From Warburgia ugandensis (Eukaryota > Streptophyta > Magnoliopsida > Canellales > Canellaceae): a stretch of DNA of 64,000 bases. Below, piece after piece: positions 11,614 to 23,512 of the stretch. The stretch covers positions 33,462,684 to 33,526,683 of the forward strand of contig CP141128.1 of NCBI GenBank assembly GCA_035236585.1, written 5' to 3'. Under the pieces are notes generated by a model, which was not told where the DNA came from, made no database searches, and saw only the letters and a program-made list of their open reading frames with translations. The position numbers and the translations under genes are program-made. Position 1 is the stretch's first letter. Every line of letters begins with the position of its first letter.

Positions 11614-11631
11614 TGGTGCCACTGCTAGGGA
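11614..11631 (+). other. Athila-type primer-binding site
   Basis: TGGTGCCACTGCTAGGGA resembles TGGCGCCGTTGCCGGGGA, the primer site that directly follows the LTR in Athila-type elements. This fixes the orientation and the LTR/internal boundary. Confidence 0.8.
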
Positions 11632-12793
11632 CCTAGAATGGAGTTTTCATAAATTTTAATTAAAAATCCAAAAAAATTCATAAAACTTCAAAAATCAAAC
11701 ATTTTAGACATTGCATTGTATTAGCATTTTAGGAATTTTTAGGTGCATTTTATAATTTTTCTTAGTGCATAATTTCTAATTTTCCTAAATTTTGGTACTT
11801 ATTGATAATTTTTATTTTGTAGGAAATTGAAAAAAGGAGAGAGAAATTCAAGGAGGATTTCAATTATGATAGTCACATTTTATTTTGAGTGAATAGTAGT
11901 GAGGATACATATTTTTTCTTTCATTTATTGCAATTCATTTTAAGGGTTGTAATAATACAGGTCAAGGGTAGGCCATCATAACTTGGAAGTGGATGTGGAA
12001 TGTAAATGGTCTCACCCTTGTACGAGAATACTTTGTCTTGGACCCTACTGTGAGAAATCTTAACTCCTTGAAATTTCTAGATTAGGTTCTGCATTATTAG
12101 AATAAAATTGCATTAGTTGTTAATATAATTTCATATAGAACACATACTTGATATTTGTGCCATTTGTTTAGGGTTTGCATTAGTTTATTATTTTTAACTA
12201 CATTTTAGGGTATGTTTATTGCTTTAAGGTGATTTATATGTTGACCAAGCTTCCATGGAGTGTGAAAATTAATTAGTAAGGGCACCCGCCTCCACAAGAT
12301 CAATTCATCACAGCCTCTTAACCCACTTAGGATAATCACCACAAACACATATCTTAGCATTTCAAATTAAATTAAAATCAATTAGAAGAGACCTTTAGGG
12401 ACCATCACATGCTCATAGGACCCTCTTCGAAGCGAGGGACCCATTGCCACTCCAGTAGCCCCTATCTAACCAACTGCACTGGTATTTAAATGACTAGCTC
12501 TGCCAGCACATTCTATGACTCAGACTACCGACGACTAGTTGAGGAGGGTGTGACATGGTTGGTAAGGATAGAATCTAACTGGTAAGCAGTGGGACAAGTC
12601 TGAAAGAGAGGAGTACTAGATTAAGTTAATTGAAAGGCTTCTCCCCTATACAAATTCAAGATAATCAAATTGTTTGCTTGCTAGCCTTAGGGTTACTTGA
12701 ATTTTGTGCTATATCATCACTAGCGGTTAGGTTGCATTAGTTGGGGTGGTCTTCCCATAAAAAAAAAAGAAAAAAAGAAAAGAAATTTGTTGC
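11632..12793 (+). other. Untranslated leader of the Athila-like fossil
   Basis: AT-rich leader between primer site and gag region. No independent gene or RNA feature was recognised. Confidence 0.5.
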
Positions 12794-14480
12794 ATGCACT
12801 TTTGGATATGGGACAAAACTGGACATTTAGTCAAGAACGACCAAAATAACATACAACAAAATCAATCACCGTCAATGGCTGAACAAAGATCAAGGGATAA
12901 CTCATCCCATGGATGTATTAGAGCTGATCAAGGCCCTACACTCATCATGAATGAGGACCCACCATCTCTAATGGATAATGAACATCAACCTCCACCAAGG
13001 ATGAATAATCATCCACACATCCAAAGGAATTGGAGAAGAAACGAAAACATAGAGTGGGACCAATAGAGTGACCATGGGGACAATGAGTTTCATCAAAACC
13101 CTCATGGGAAAACACTAGGAGATTAACTTCAGCCAACTAGTACAAGTAAGCCATCATGTGTCACTCTACCTCAGAATGTTGATACCTTAGTGTTAAAAAT
13201 GGGAGTAATTCAATTACTTCCCAAATATCATGGGTTGGATAGTGAAAGTCCTTACCTACACTTAAAAAGAATTCAATGAAGTGTGTACTACACAATGCAC
13301 ACAAAATGTCAGATTAGATACGCTAAGGCTCAAGCTATTTCCTTTTTCTTTGAAGGAAAAGCTAAGATGTGGTTCAATGTGTAGCCAGCAAGTTCAATAC
13401 AAACTTAGCAAGACATGACTAGGGAGTTCTTGAAAAATTTATTCAACTCATAAAACCAACACTCTTCACTGAAAGATCATAAACATTACCTAGAAGGACA
13501 AAGAGACCTTCTATCAATGCAGGAAAAGATTCAAAGATCTGTTGCTTACATGCCCACATCATGGATACAAACCCTGGTGCATTATCAGCTTCTTTGATGA
13601 AGGACTCAACTCTGATATGTGGCAATTTGTGGAAATGATGTGCAATGATAATTTCTTGAACAAACAACTAGAAGAGGCACACGAGTACTTGGAATGGCTA
13701 GCTAAGAGTGCTCAAACCTGGGCAGATTTAGAAAAAGTAGATCACTTAGATAGGACAAAGCCCACCACATCTTATGAGGGAGGTATTTATGCAATAAATG
13801 AAAAGGATGACATAAATGCAAAGATAACTTCCCTAGCCAAAAAGGTAGAGGCCCTTGAAATGGGAAAGCTGTCTCAAAGAAGGTCGAGCAGGCGTGTGGT
13901 ATTTGTGAAAGTACTACACACCCTACTCAGGAATGCCCAACAATCCTGACATTCCAAGATCTGCTTCATGAATGGAAAATGCCTTAAATTCTTATATATG
14001 GCCATTTTCCCCTCATTCTGAAACATACAATCCTAATTGGAGAAATCACCCTAAGTTTAGTTGGAGAAATGGACCCACTGCCAATGTTTCACAACTAGGT
14101 CCATACCAGCCTCACCAAGAAAACCAAGGACTCCTTGCCCTACCATACTAAACTCATCAAACTCCTACTCCTGGACCTTACATGTTGTCATCCAAAAGGC
14201 CCATAGAGGATAATCAAATCTTTCAAAACTAGGAGAGGAAAATTTCTCAATTAGAAGCTCAAGTGAGACAAACCAACCAGTCTATGGATGAATTAAAAAT
14301 TATGATGAGTCAGATGATGCAAAATATGAAAAAAGAAAAGTTTCCAACTCAACCACAACCAAATCCTAAGGGAGTGCATGTGGTTAATGCCTTGGAAGCA
14401 TCATCCAACTCTACCATGGAACAGACCAAGGCTGTTACCATTCTTAGGAATGGTAAAAGAATTGAGAAGGATGAATAACC
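12794..14480 (+). mobile_element. gag region of the Athila-like fossil
   Basis: Pieces of a capsid-like protein are visible in order: a hydrophilic Asn/Gln-rich head, a LRLKLFPFSLKEK stretch and a CPHHGYKPWCIISFFDEGL stretch that matches the conserved capsid region of Athila gag proteins, followed by a coiled-coil-like NAKITSLAKKVEALEMGK segment. It is a fossil with several breaks. Confidence 0.75.
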
Positions 14481-14779
14481 AAAAGATTGAACAAGTAGAA
14501 AATTCTACTAAGGTTAAAGAAAATTTTAAGGACCCTATTTTGCCAATTGACCCATGTACTATCCCTACTCCATTTCCCCAAGGTTGTGCCAAGCTCCAAA
14601 ATCTATCTCTAACAATGAGATCCTAAAGATTTTCAAGCAAGTTAAGATCAATATGCTGATCTTAGAGATAGTTAAATAGATCCCATCATATGCCAAATTC
14701 TTAAAAGACCTATGCACCATAATAAAAAAACAAAAAAAAACTAAATGTGCAAAAGAAGGCACTTTTAACTGAACAAGTG

Positions 14780-15200
14780 AGTTCTATTCTTCAACATCAT
14801 ACAGCACCAAAATAGAAGGATCCAAGTTGCCACACTCTTACTTGCATTATTGGCAACCATAAGATTAAGCAAGCTTTGCTTGACCTGGGATCCAGTGTGA
14901 ACCTATTACCTTACTCAGTATTCAAATAGTTAGGACTAGGTGAACTAAAGCCTACTTCTACTACACTCCAACTAGCTAATCGCTCTATGAAAATACCAAG
15001 AGGGGTAATAGAAGATGTGCTTGTCCAAGTAGAACATTTTGCTTTCCTATAGATTTATAGTCCTGGATACACAACCAGTGGTGAATGAGATACCAGTCAT
15101 CCTTGGATGCCCATTTTGGCCACTTCCAATGACCTAATTAATTGTAGAAATAGGGTCATGAAATTATCTTTTAGGAATATGACATTAGAGTAAAATATAT
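14780..15200 (+). mobile_element. Protease region of the Athila-like fossil
   Basis: ALLDLGSSVNLLPYSV is the active-site neighbourhood typical of Athila aspartic proteases. It is followed by LQLANRSMKIPRGVIEDVL, as in the family. The region is broken. Confidence 0.75.
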
Positions 15201-15679
15201 TCAATATATGTAAGCAACTTGGTAAACCTACTGATGATTTGCATAGTATGAACATGATAAATTCAGTTGTGCAAGATCATTTTCAATCATCTTCCTTATG
15301 AAACCCACTTGAGGCCTATTTGGCCCATTTTAATGAGTTTAATGAGAATGCATTAATATAGGAAGTTAATTCCTTCCTTGATTCTGTTCCTTGAATGGAT
15401 ACAAAAAAATGGAAACCTCATTTCAAGGAACTTCCACCAAGGAAGTCCACTCTGATTCCATCATTAGTTGAACCTCCTAAGTTACATTTGAAACCTCTAC
15501 CTTTTGAACTCAAATATGCCTATCTAGGAGATGAGGAAACTTTTTCGATTATAATTGCCTCTTAACTAGAAAAATCTTAAGAGGAATAATTGATCAAAGT
15601 TCTTAGGGAACACAAAAGTGCAATATGATGGACTCTAGTAGATATTAAAGGTATTAGTCCTTTAATATGCACCCATAGA

Positions 15680-16570
15680 ATCTACTTAAAGGATAATGCT
15701 AAACCATGTCGTCAGTTACAAAGAAGGTTAAATCCTAATATGAAAGAAGTAGTTAGAGTAAAAGTCCTTAAATTGCTTGATGTGGGAATAATCTACCTCA
15801 TAAGTGATAACAAATAGGTGAGTCCAACCCAAGTGGTACCCAAGAAATCTGGGGTGACAGTTGTCTCCAGCGCCAACAATGAACTCATTCCTACTCGAGC
15901 TACAACTAGTTGGCGCATGTGCATTGATTATAAAAAGTTAAACATTGTCACTCAAAAGGACCACTTCCCATTGCCCTTTGTCTATCAAATGTTAGAAAGA
16001 GTTGCATTACAAAAGTTCTATTATTTTCTAGATGGTTATTCTGGATTTAACTAGATAGAAATTGCACCTGAGGATCAGGAAAAGACCACCTTTACATGTC
16101 CTTTTAGCACTTTTGCTTACAAAACAATGACATTTGGATTATGTAATGCTCTTGCTACATTTCAACTTGCACATTGAGCATTTTTAGCAATATGGTAGAG
16201 AGAGTATTGGAAGTATTGATGGATGACTTTTCAATTTTTGGTGATTCCTTTAACACACTTCTTGAAAATATGAGAAAAGTCTTGAGTTGTCATGAAGAAA
16301 AGAACTTAGTGCCGAATTGGGAGAAATGTCATTTCATAGTTCTTAAGGGAATTGTCCTTGGCCATATAGTATCATCCAAAGGTATAGAGGTAGATAGAGC
16401 TAAAGTTGACTTAATTATCAAACTATCATCCCTAAATCTGTTAAGGATGTTTGCTTCTTTCTCAGTCATGCAGGATTTTATAAGAGGTTTATCAAAGATT
16501 TTAGTACAATATCTAGACCCTTCTGTCACCTCCTCACAGAGGATACACCTTTCGAGTGGATTGATGATTG
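15680..16570 (+). mobile_element. Reverse transcriptase region of the Athila-like fossil
   Basis: The lead-in VSPTQVVPKKSGVTVV, then SWRMCIDYKKLN, KDHFPLPF and YYFLDGYSGFN mark the fingers and palm, and a DDFSIFGDSF box marks the catalytic region. All are diagnostic of gypsy reverse transcriptases and closest to the Athila branch. Several breaks separate the pieces. Confidence 0.85.
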
Positions 16571-16599
16571 TCAAGAAGCTTTTCTAAAGCTGAAAGACA

Positions 16600-17090
16600 A
16601 ATTGACTACTACACCTATCATGTAACCACCCAACTGGAATTTACCCTTTGAAATCATATGTGATGCTAGTGACTATGCTCTAGGAGTTGTATTAGGGAAA
16701 AGAAAAGAGAAAAGGCCTTATGTCATTTACTATGCCAGTAGGACCCTAAATAGCATGCGAATGAACTATTCCACTATAGAGAAAGAACACCTTGTAGTTA
16801 TTTTTGCCTTGGATAAGTTTAGGTCTTACCTCATTGGATCTAAAATAGTCATATTCACTAATCATTCGGCCCTTAAGTGTCTTCTTTCCAAGAAAGATGC
16901 TAAGCCTAGACTAATTAGATGGATCTTCTTACTCCAAGAGTTTAACATCAAGATAAAAGATAAAAAAGGAGTAGGGAATGTGCTAGCTGACCATTTATCT
17001 CGCCTGGTCCTAGCTGAACCTTTGGATGAGGTGCCAATTAGGGATACCTTTGCTAATGAGCAACTTTTTCATGTCTCCCATTCTCCCTAG
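16600..17090 (+). mobile_element. RNase H region of the Athila-like fossil
   Basis: FEIICDASDYALGVVLG begins the RNase H domain. YVIYYASRTLN, EKEHLVVIFALDKFRSYL and KDAKPRLIRW follow in order, with a final VLADHLSRL. This is the best-preserved coding stretch of the element. Confidence 0.85.
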
Positions 17091-17279
17091 TTTCCTGATA
17101 TTGCAAATTATTTAGCCACAGGGAAAATTCCTAAACATTAGAACAAATTAGAAAAGTAAAAATTCTTTTCCAATGTCAAGTACTACTTCTAAGCTGATCC
17201 ACACCTATTTAAGTACTGCCCAGATCATATAATTAGAGGTGTGTATTTGACTTAGAGAAAAATAGTGTCATCTCCTTTT

Positions 17280-18375
17280 GTCACTCAGAAGCATGTGGTG
17301 GAGATTTTTCCTCATAGAAAACTGCTGCAAAGATTTTGCAGTGTGGTTTCTATTGGCCTTCATTGTTTAAAGACACACATGTGTTTTGTAAAGCATGTGA
17401 GTGCTATAAAAAATTAGGAGGAATAACCTGTAGAAATATGATGCCTCTGAACCCTATCCTTGTCATCGAAGTTTTTGACTGTTGGGGCATTGATTTCATG
17501 GGGCCATTGCTAGTTTATTTTGGCTACTACTACATTTTATTGGCCTTAGATTATGTGTCCAAGTGGATTGAGGCTATCCCATGTAGGTATAATGATCATA
17601 AAATAGTCGTTCAATTCTTAAAAGAAAATATTTTTCAAGATTTGGGACACCTCGAGCCATTACAAGTGATAATGGTAACCATTTTTGCCACAAGGCATTT
17701 GAAGCACTCGTGAAAAAGTACAATATTACCCATAAAGTTGCAACACCGTATCACCCACAAACAAGTGGACAAGTAGAAGTATCTAATCAGGCTATAAAAC
17801 AAATTCTTCAAAAGACTGTTAATCTGAATTGTAAGGATTGGTCTCTTAGACTAACCGATGCTCTCTAGGCTTATAGGACTGCACATCGAACCCAACTGGT
17901 ATGTCTCCCTATTGTATTGTATATAGTAAGGCTTGTCATTTGCTTGTGAAATTAGAACATAGGGCCTACTAGGAAATAAAGACTTTTAATTTCAACATGA
18001 TTAAAACAGTCTCACATAAGAAACTCCAACTCAATGAGTTAGAGGAGATTAGGCAAGAAACTTATGAGAGTAATAGGATTTACAAAGAAAAGATGAAAGT
18101 TTTTCATGATAAAAACATAATGAGAAAATCCTTTACTCCAAACTAGAAGGTTCTGCTTTACAATTCTAAGCTCCACCTATTTTTAGGTAAGCTTAGATCT
18201 CAATGGACCAGTCCATGTACAATATTAAAGAAGGTTTTTCATATAGGACCATCGAGATTGAGGATGCTATGACTGGCTATACTTTTAAAGTGAATGGTCA
18301 ACGTTTAAAGCCTTTCCTAGAATATGAGAATCAAAAAGTTGAGTCCACAACTCTGAAGGTTCCTGTTTATTAGGA
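17280..18375 (+). mobile_element. Integrase region of the Athila-like fossil
   Basis: The zinc-binding head and catalytic core are recognisable: CGFYWPSLFKD, then FDCWGIDFMGP, LDYVSKWIEAIP and a SGQVEVSNQ stretch. A C-terminal LRSQWTSPCTI region and a final NGQRLKPF follow. The order and wording match Athila integrases. The region is broken. Confidence 0.8.
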
Positions 18376-18914
18376 TTGAGTGGATCTTATCTCTCTGTAC
18401 CATATTTTATATTTCTTTGTTTTTTGCATCACCCATATTCATTTTAAATCCTATTTTTTAAACATTGAGGCAATGTTTCTTTCAAGTTAGGGTGTGTAGA
18501 ATTCTAGCAAATTCTAGTTTTTATCTTTTCTCTTAATTTCAAAAAGAATTGAAAAAAATGAAAATTTTAGGCCAATTCCCACACTGTGATTAGGATTGGA
18601 TTTTTTTGATAATTTTTGCATATTAATGGAATTGAACATGATTAATTCATCATTCTACTCACTTTCTAAAGTATTCCATGAAAGCTAAATCTCAGATTAC
18701 ATCCGTACAAATAGTTGCATATAGATAATCTAAATTGATAAATAGTTATAACTTAGAGATCATGAGGAAATTTAGTGGAGACCTATAACCTAAGTGATTC
18801 CTTAGATCCAATTCATTCTTTTTGAGAGGTTATAAATGTGTTCCTAAGTTTTCTTCAACATGCTTAAAGTAAATTTGATCTCATCAACTTTTAAATTTGG
18901 CTAATTACCTGAAT
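18376..18914 (+). other. Athila-like 3' untranslated tract, first part
   Basis: After the integrase region a stretch around 18462-18497 (ACATTGAGGCAATGTTTC and a purine-rich AGTTAGGGTG) resembles the sequence that follows pol in Athila/Tat elements. AT-rich non-coding DNA runs to the solo LTR. Confidence 0.55.
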
Positions 18915-21655
18915 TGTGACTACCCGGGTTTTCCCATGCATTTTTAAATGAAAGATCTAAATTTCCTGAGGCGGGATGCATCCCTATTTGAAAACCATTT
19001 TATGAAAACAAGGCAATGCAGGGGAAAATATTTTATTTTAAACTCATTTTGAAAACCCCGAGTGTCATTTGCTTTCATAACAATGAAAGTAGTTTTTGAA
19101 AAACTTCAAAAATCATAAATGTTTTTCCCCAGGTCTATCCAATCACAGCACACAGTCCAACTGTAAATAAATACAAATACATGTCCAAAGGGGTAGAGGG
19201 TTTACTTACATGTATAATTGTCTCCTATTTGATTCACTTGCTCGTAGCACTAATATCTCTTGAGGCGTCTTCTATTTGTGAGTGGAACTATCTTGAAAAA
19301 TGTTAAGGATAGGGTGAGTATATACTACACTCAGTAGGAGTCTATCACTACTAGTTTTGCAATGCATGGTATGTTTAAAATCATATGTTCTTTAAAACAT
19401 GTGCATGTTCGAACAACCATGTTCAATATCAACATTAAAAACCATTGTCAAATCGGAATACTGACAACTAAAGACTCGCATAATCCAAGTCGAAAGTATC
19501 ATATATATATCATAAACATAATGATATGCATAAGATGCTCAACTGAATCCAACTCATGGATATCTGGTATGGTCAACCAACCCCATGCCATGCCATATGC
19601 AATGCAAGTAAATCCTCAAACCATAGGGTCCAACTATGCCCACGACCTCGCCACTGTGTGGTCCCCCGGTACCTGAGGACACTCGGTCATAGCCTTCACG
19701 AGGCATATGACACATCGACCCAGTGCTGTGACACCAATGGTAGCCCCCTGTACCACATGCAGCCAACGTAGGGACATTGCCCTTTTTGGGCGTGGTACCC
19801 ATTCCACCTAGTAGTGGTAGAGGCTGGAGGCCAACCCAAACCTCTCGGCATAGCATCCACGAGCTTATTAGCCCAAATCATATAAGGTCAAACAAGCATA
19901 AACCTCTTTTTCAAAACCTGTCCTCTTTGGGTCCCTTACAACTGCCTGGCCCTCACAACTGCCTACCCAGCATCTTTTGGGCACTCCAGCGTCTTTTAGT
20001 AACCCCCAAGGACATGCAATTTTTCAAGAACTCAATGCTCACAAATCATGCAATATATGCAATTGTTTGCAAAACATGTCTATGCATAATGTATTTAATC
20101 ATATGCATGCTGAATTCATTTATATGCTAAACAAGCCATAAAATAAGTCATGCTAAACAAGTCATATAATTTATACTTAAAACACGCATTCAAAACAATC
20201 ATGGCTCTTTTTAAAAGTCTAGTAGCGATAGAGCACCTACCTCAAAGTCTCCTGGAGTCACGTCCTTTATCACTTCAACCCGTCCCTGGGTCTCATTTAT
20301 AAACTCTTGGGTATGAATGGATACAAGGAGTCCTTATTAATTTTAATCCATTTAGACATTAGATCACTAGATCTACCTTTTAGGGTCCATGGTCCTTACC
20401 TAATTTATTGTCAGGCGAGATCCTATGATATGGATCTACTATTAAATAGTTAACCTCTGTAAATTATCCTCTATTCCTAACTTTAAAGTCTCATTAGATC
20501 TGCGTGTCCCAGTTCCCAGGACACCCATGTATCCTAGTTGAACCGCGACTGCCTCACGTCCATGCGCGCCCAAAAGGCTGTGCCAGGGACTGCATTTTGC
20601 ACGCGTACATGCATGCTCAAGTGACGCGCTATGACGCACATCATCGTACGAACGCACCTTGTAGCATGGCATGTCTCATCTCCCAGGGCACCCCGTGCAT
20701 CCTGGTCAAGCCAGGACCCGTGCCCTATGTCACACGCACACCCAAAGTCCACACCTGGGATAGTGTACGTACTGTTGTATGCCCGAAACCCATCCCAGGG
20801 ATCCTGTCCCAGGCGTACGTGGAGCATGGCATCCCTGGGACACCTTGTTCGTGCAGGGCCGACCCAAGCCAGCTTGGAGCATTTTCCAGCCAAGAAACCC
20901 GGCTGGAAAATGGTTGGGAAAAGACCAGATCCGGCATGGATCTAGCCTGGGGGAACCAAAACAGAGAGAACAGGGAAGAAGGGGCTTACCTGGTTAGCCT
21001 AGGGATGCCCTTTTTCCGATGGGTGCGCCTGCTCACCGGAAAACTCGAAGGAGGGACAAGGCGCATCGTTACGGTGTGACCTGAGGAAGAAAGGGGGAAA
21101 GAAGAGAGGGGAATGGGTAACTGGCAATGGCCAACCTGACTCGGGCCTGGCCGTTGCCAGAAAACTCATGGAAACTGAGTTTGAGACGGGTTTTGGTTTT
21201 TTCCAGCAACCACAGTCTCAAAATGTCCGTACAATCACATTTTTGGAGAAGGGGGAGATGGGGCTTTTTATAGCCCTGCTATGGCGGTGCTGCCCTTGGC
21301 GGTGGCAGATCTCTCTGGAAAATTTGGGAGATGAGGGTTTCTGGAGAGATCTGAGGAGGAAGACGACACAGGATGCCGTTATCAAAACGGCCCCCTGTGT
21401 TTTTTGTTTTTTTGTTTTTTTGTTTAAATTCCAGAAATACCCCTAATCTTTAAACAGCCGTAATTTCTTCATACGGACTCCATTTTCGGCGTTCTTTGAG
21501 GCGTTGGATTACATTTTTCGAGTAGAATCTAATACCAAGTTTCATCACAAATTCCTTCATTTACAATTTTAAATAAAGTGAAACATTTAACACAGTTCAT
21601 GTCCTATAAGATGTTTAATGTTTGTTAAAATAGCATAAATTGCTTGGGCATTACA
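18915..21655 (-). mobile_element. T1 solo LTR (2741 bp), duplication TGAAT
   Basis: The unit opens with TGTGACTACCCGGG and closes with TTGGGCATTACA. It is flanked directly by TGAAT on both sides (18910-18914 and 21656-21660), so both ends are exact and this is a solo LTR left after recombination of a full element. On the minus strand it has a TATA box at 21264-21273, about 385 bases from the sense start. A GC-rich middle holds repeated GGGACAC-like strings, and the conserved block (about 19829-19870) and stem-loop (about 19288-19312) lie towards the sense end. Termini resemble those of Del/Tekay chromovirus LTRs. A 191-codon open frame at 20504-21079 lies wholly inside and looks fortuitous. 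Confidence 0.92.
21264..21273 (-). promoter_or_regulatory. T1 LTR TATA box
   Basis: CTATAAAAAG on the minus strand, followed in sense direction by CCCCATCTCCC. The same arrangement recurs at 36057-36066. Confidence 0.65.
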
Positions 21656-22227
21656 TGAATTATTAGAATACTACCTTCAATATTCTAAAATTTCACTGAA
21701 TCTGATAGATTATAGAAACCTAGAAAAGGATTTAGGTCATCTTTGTGTTAACCTAGAGACATAAAGCCTATTCAAGAGTATTTTTACCACTAGTTAGCCA
21801 ATTTGAGCCTTTTATATAAGCCTTTTCTTTTCTTACCTAAATTAACCTTTACCCATATTAACCCAGTATAATATATCTATTACCTATTTTCTTTAAAATA
21901 TAAGTTAGATATGAATAAAAATATGCTTTTTAGTTGCAATCAAAGAAGAAAAGTGAATATTGAGAAAATAAATATTCTTCAAAAGAGATTCAAAAGTGTT
22001 GAAAAAAAAATGAAAAATGAATGAAGAATGTAGAAAAGTGGAAAAAGAAATATTCATTTCAAGCAAACATAAGTAAAAAAGATTTTTCATCTTTAGAAGA
22101 CCTCTACTTATTTTTGAAGAAATTTTGAATATCCTTTATACCCCTGCTTTTTGTACCCAATTCTAAGCCTTCATTAGTCCTAGTTAAAGACCTAATGATT
22201 TTAGGATGAATATAGTCTTGATGAGAA
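21656..22227 (+). other. Athila-like 3' untranslated tract, second part
   Basis: This continues the tract interrupted by the solo LTR. The A-rich stretch and the TTTGTACCCAATTCTAAGCC..AAAGACCTAATGATT region near 22150-22205 resemble the 3' untranslated sequence of Athila/Tat elements. At about 22228 homology passes abruptly to a T2 LTR. Confidence 0.5.
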
Positions 22228-23512
22228 GCTTAGATCAGTATCTAATGTAGGTGTTAGGTAGTTGATCATGAGTTAAATCATCTTAAAAGGATGGATTAGG
22301 TGTATATCTACCATTTAGTAGCTAATCGACAATAAGATTATGATAAAAGGGTCAGATCAGTTGTAGATCTAAGTTTTGGTGATTGACTAATGGTTGGATC
22401 ATGTGGGGGTTTGTGGAATTGATCACAAATTAGACATTAGGTGATAGATCATGGTCTAGATGATGATGGATGATCATATCTAATTTTAATTGATCAAATC
22501 CATAGTTTTCCTTATATTTGATAGCCCAGATCTATATTCAAGTTTGTTTGGATCATCTAACTATTACATCAATCTATTTATTTTCTAAATCATTTAATTA
22601 ATTAATCAAATTCTAAGGTCTGATCACTTTTGATTTGATGGATCTGAGTTATTCTATGATTTATGAGTTTGGATCAATTTAAAATGTGTTCTAATCCTAA
22701 ATTTTATTACATAATTATGTCCATGTTGTCAAGACAAATCCAACAAATGTATCGAATCAAAAATCAGATTTACGTTGCTCCCTGAATTGAAACTCGAAGT
22801 TTCAGATAAATTTTAATGGTTTAGATTGAATCTAGATCAAAACAGTGTAAAATTGCATCGCCGGGACACATCGCTTCTATGACATTTTTCTAGGATACGC
22901 ACAGGTGTGTCTTCATCACCTGGACACACTCACCTCCTATTGTGACCATGAACAGTGCACGTGGTTGCACCTAGAGTGCACGTTTTAATGCGCTTCCACC
23001 AAGTTGCTTCCTGGGCGCAACATCTAGTGGGGACAAAGCAGTCCTTTCCCATTTGATCTATGATCTAGATGGTCCTAAAAAAAATTCTATTTTCACCATT
23101 ACATAGGTTCTAGGCCCAAGAATTCAATGAACGGCTCAGATTATCTATCAAGCTGTCCTTAAGATGGGTTTTCTACTATCACAAGGTTTTCCTTGATTGA
23201 ACTTAGCTAGCTGGAAAAAGTCAGTCTTGCTAGAGAGGAAAAAGGAAAAATGGGAGAAAAGAAAGAGGAAAGAAAAGAGAGAGAAGGAGAAGGGTTTACC
23301 TATCTAGCCGGTGGGAAAATTGATCCTAAAAGCATGACTTTTGTCTGACAAGTAGAAGAGAAAAGGGGGCTTTTGCTAGTGAAACCCAATGGAATAGGAG
23401 GGTGAGGGACATAAAATGCATTGAAACTTGGCAGAAGTGGTTGTAGTAGGCCTGCACCACCTACTGTGCCAAAGAGAGTAGTGTGAAGGGGGAGATGGGA
23501 ACAGGAAAGGAG

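Larger units (their letters stand above)
10469..22227 (+). mobile_element. Athila-lineage Ty3/gypsy retrotransposon fossil
   Basis: The plus strand carries, in order, an LTR end, a primer-binding region, a gag-like region, protease, reverse transcriptase, RNase H and integrase regions, and a long 3' untranslated tract. The coding regions closely resemble the Athila branch of plant gypsy elements: the SVNLLPYSVF protease box, the NELIPTRA..WRMCIDYKKLN lead-in to the reverse transcriptase and the KDAKPRLIRW RNase H tail. The element is broken by well over ten coding interruptions and is old. No matching second LTR could be recognised. A T1 solo LTR (18915-21655) was inserted later into its 3' tract. 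The outer boundaries are approximate. Confidence 0.85.

Noticed and set aside
20504-21079. 191-codon open frame, the longest in the window
   Set aside because: It lies entirely inside a T1 solo LTR with exact target duplications, overlaps other long frames on both strands in a GC-rich stretch, and is not kept at the matching place in the LTR at 33729-36452.
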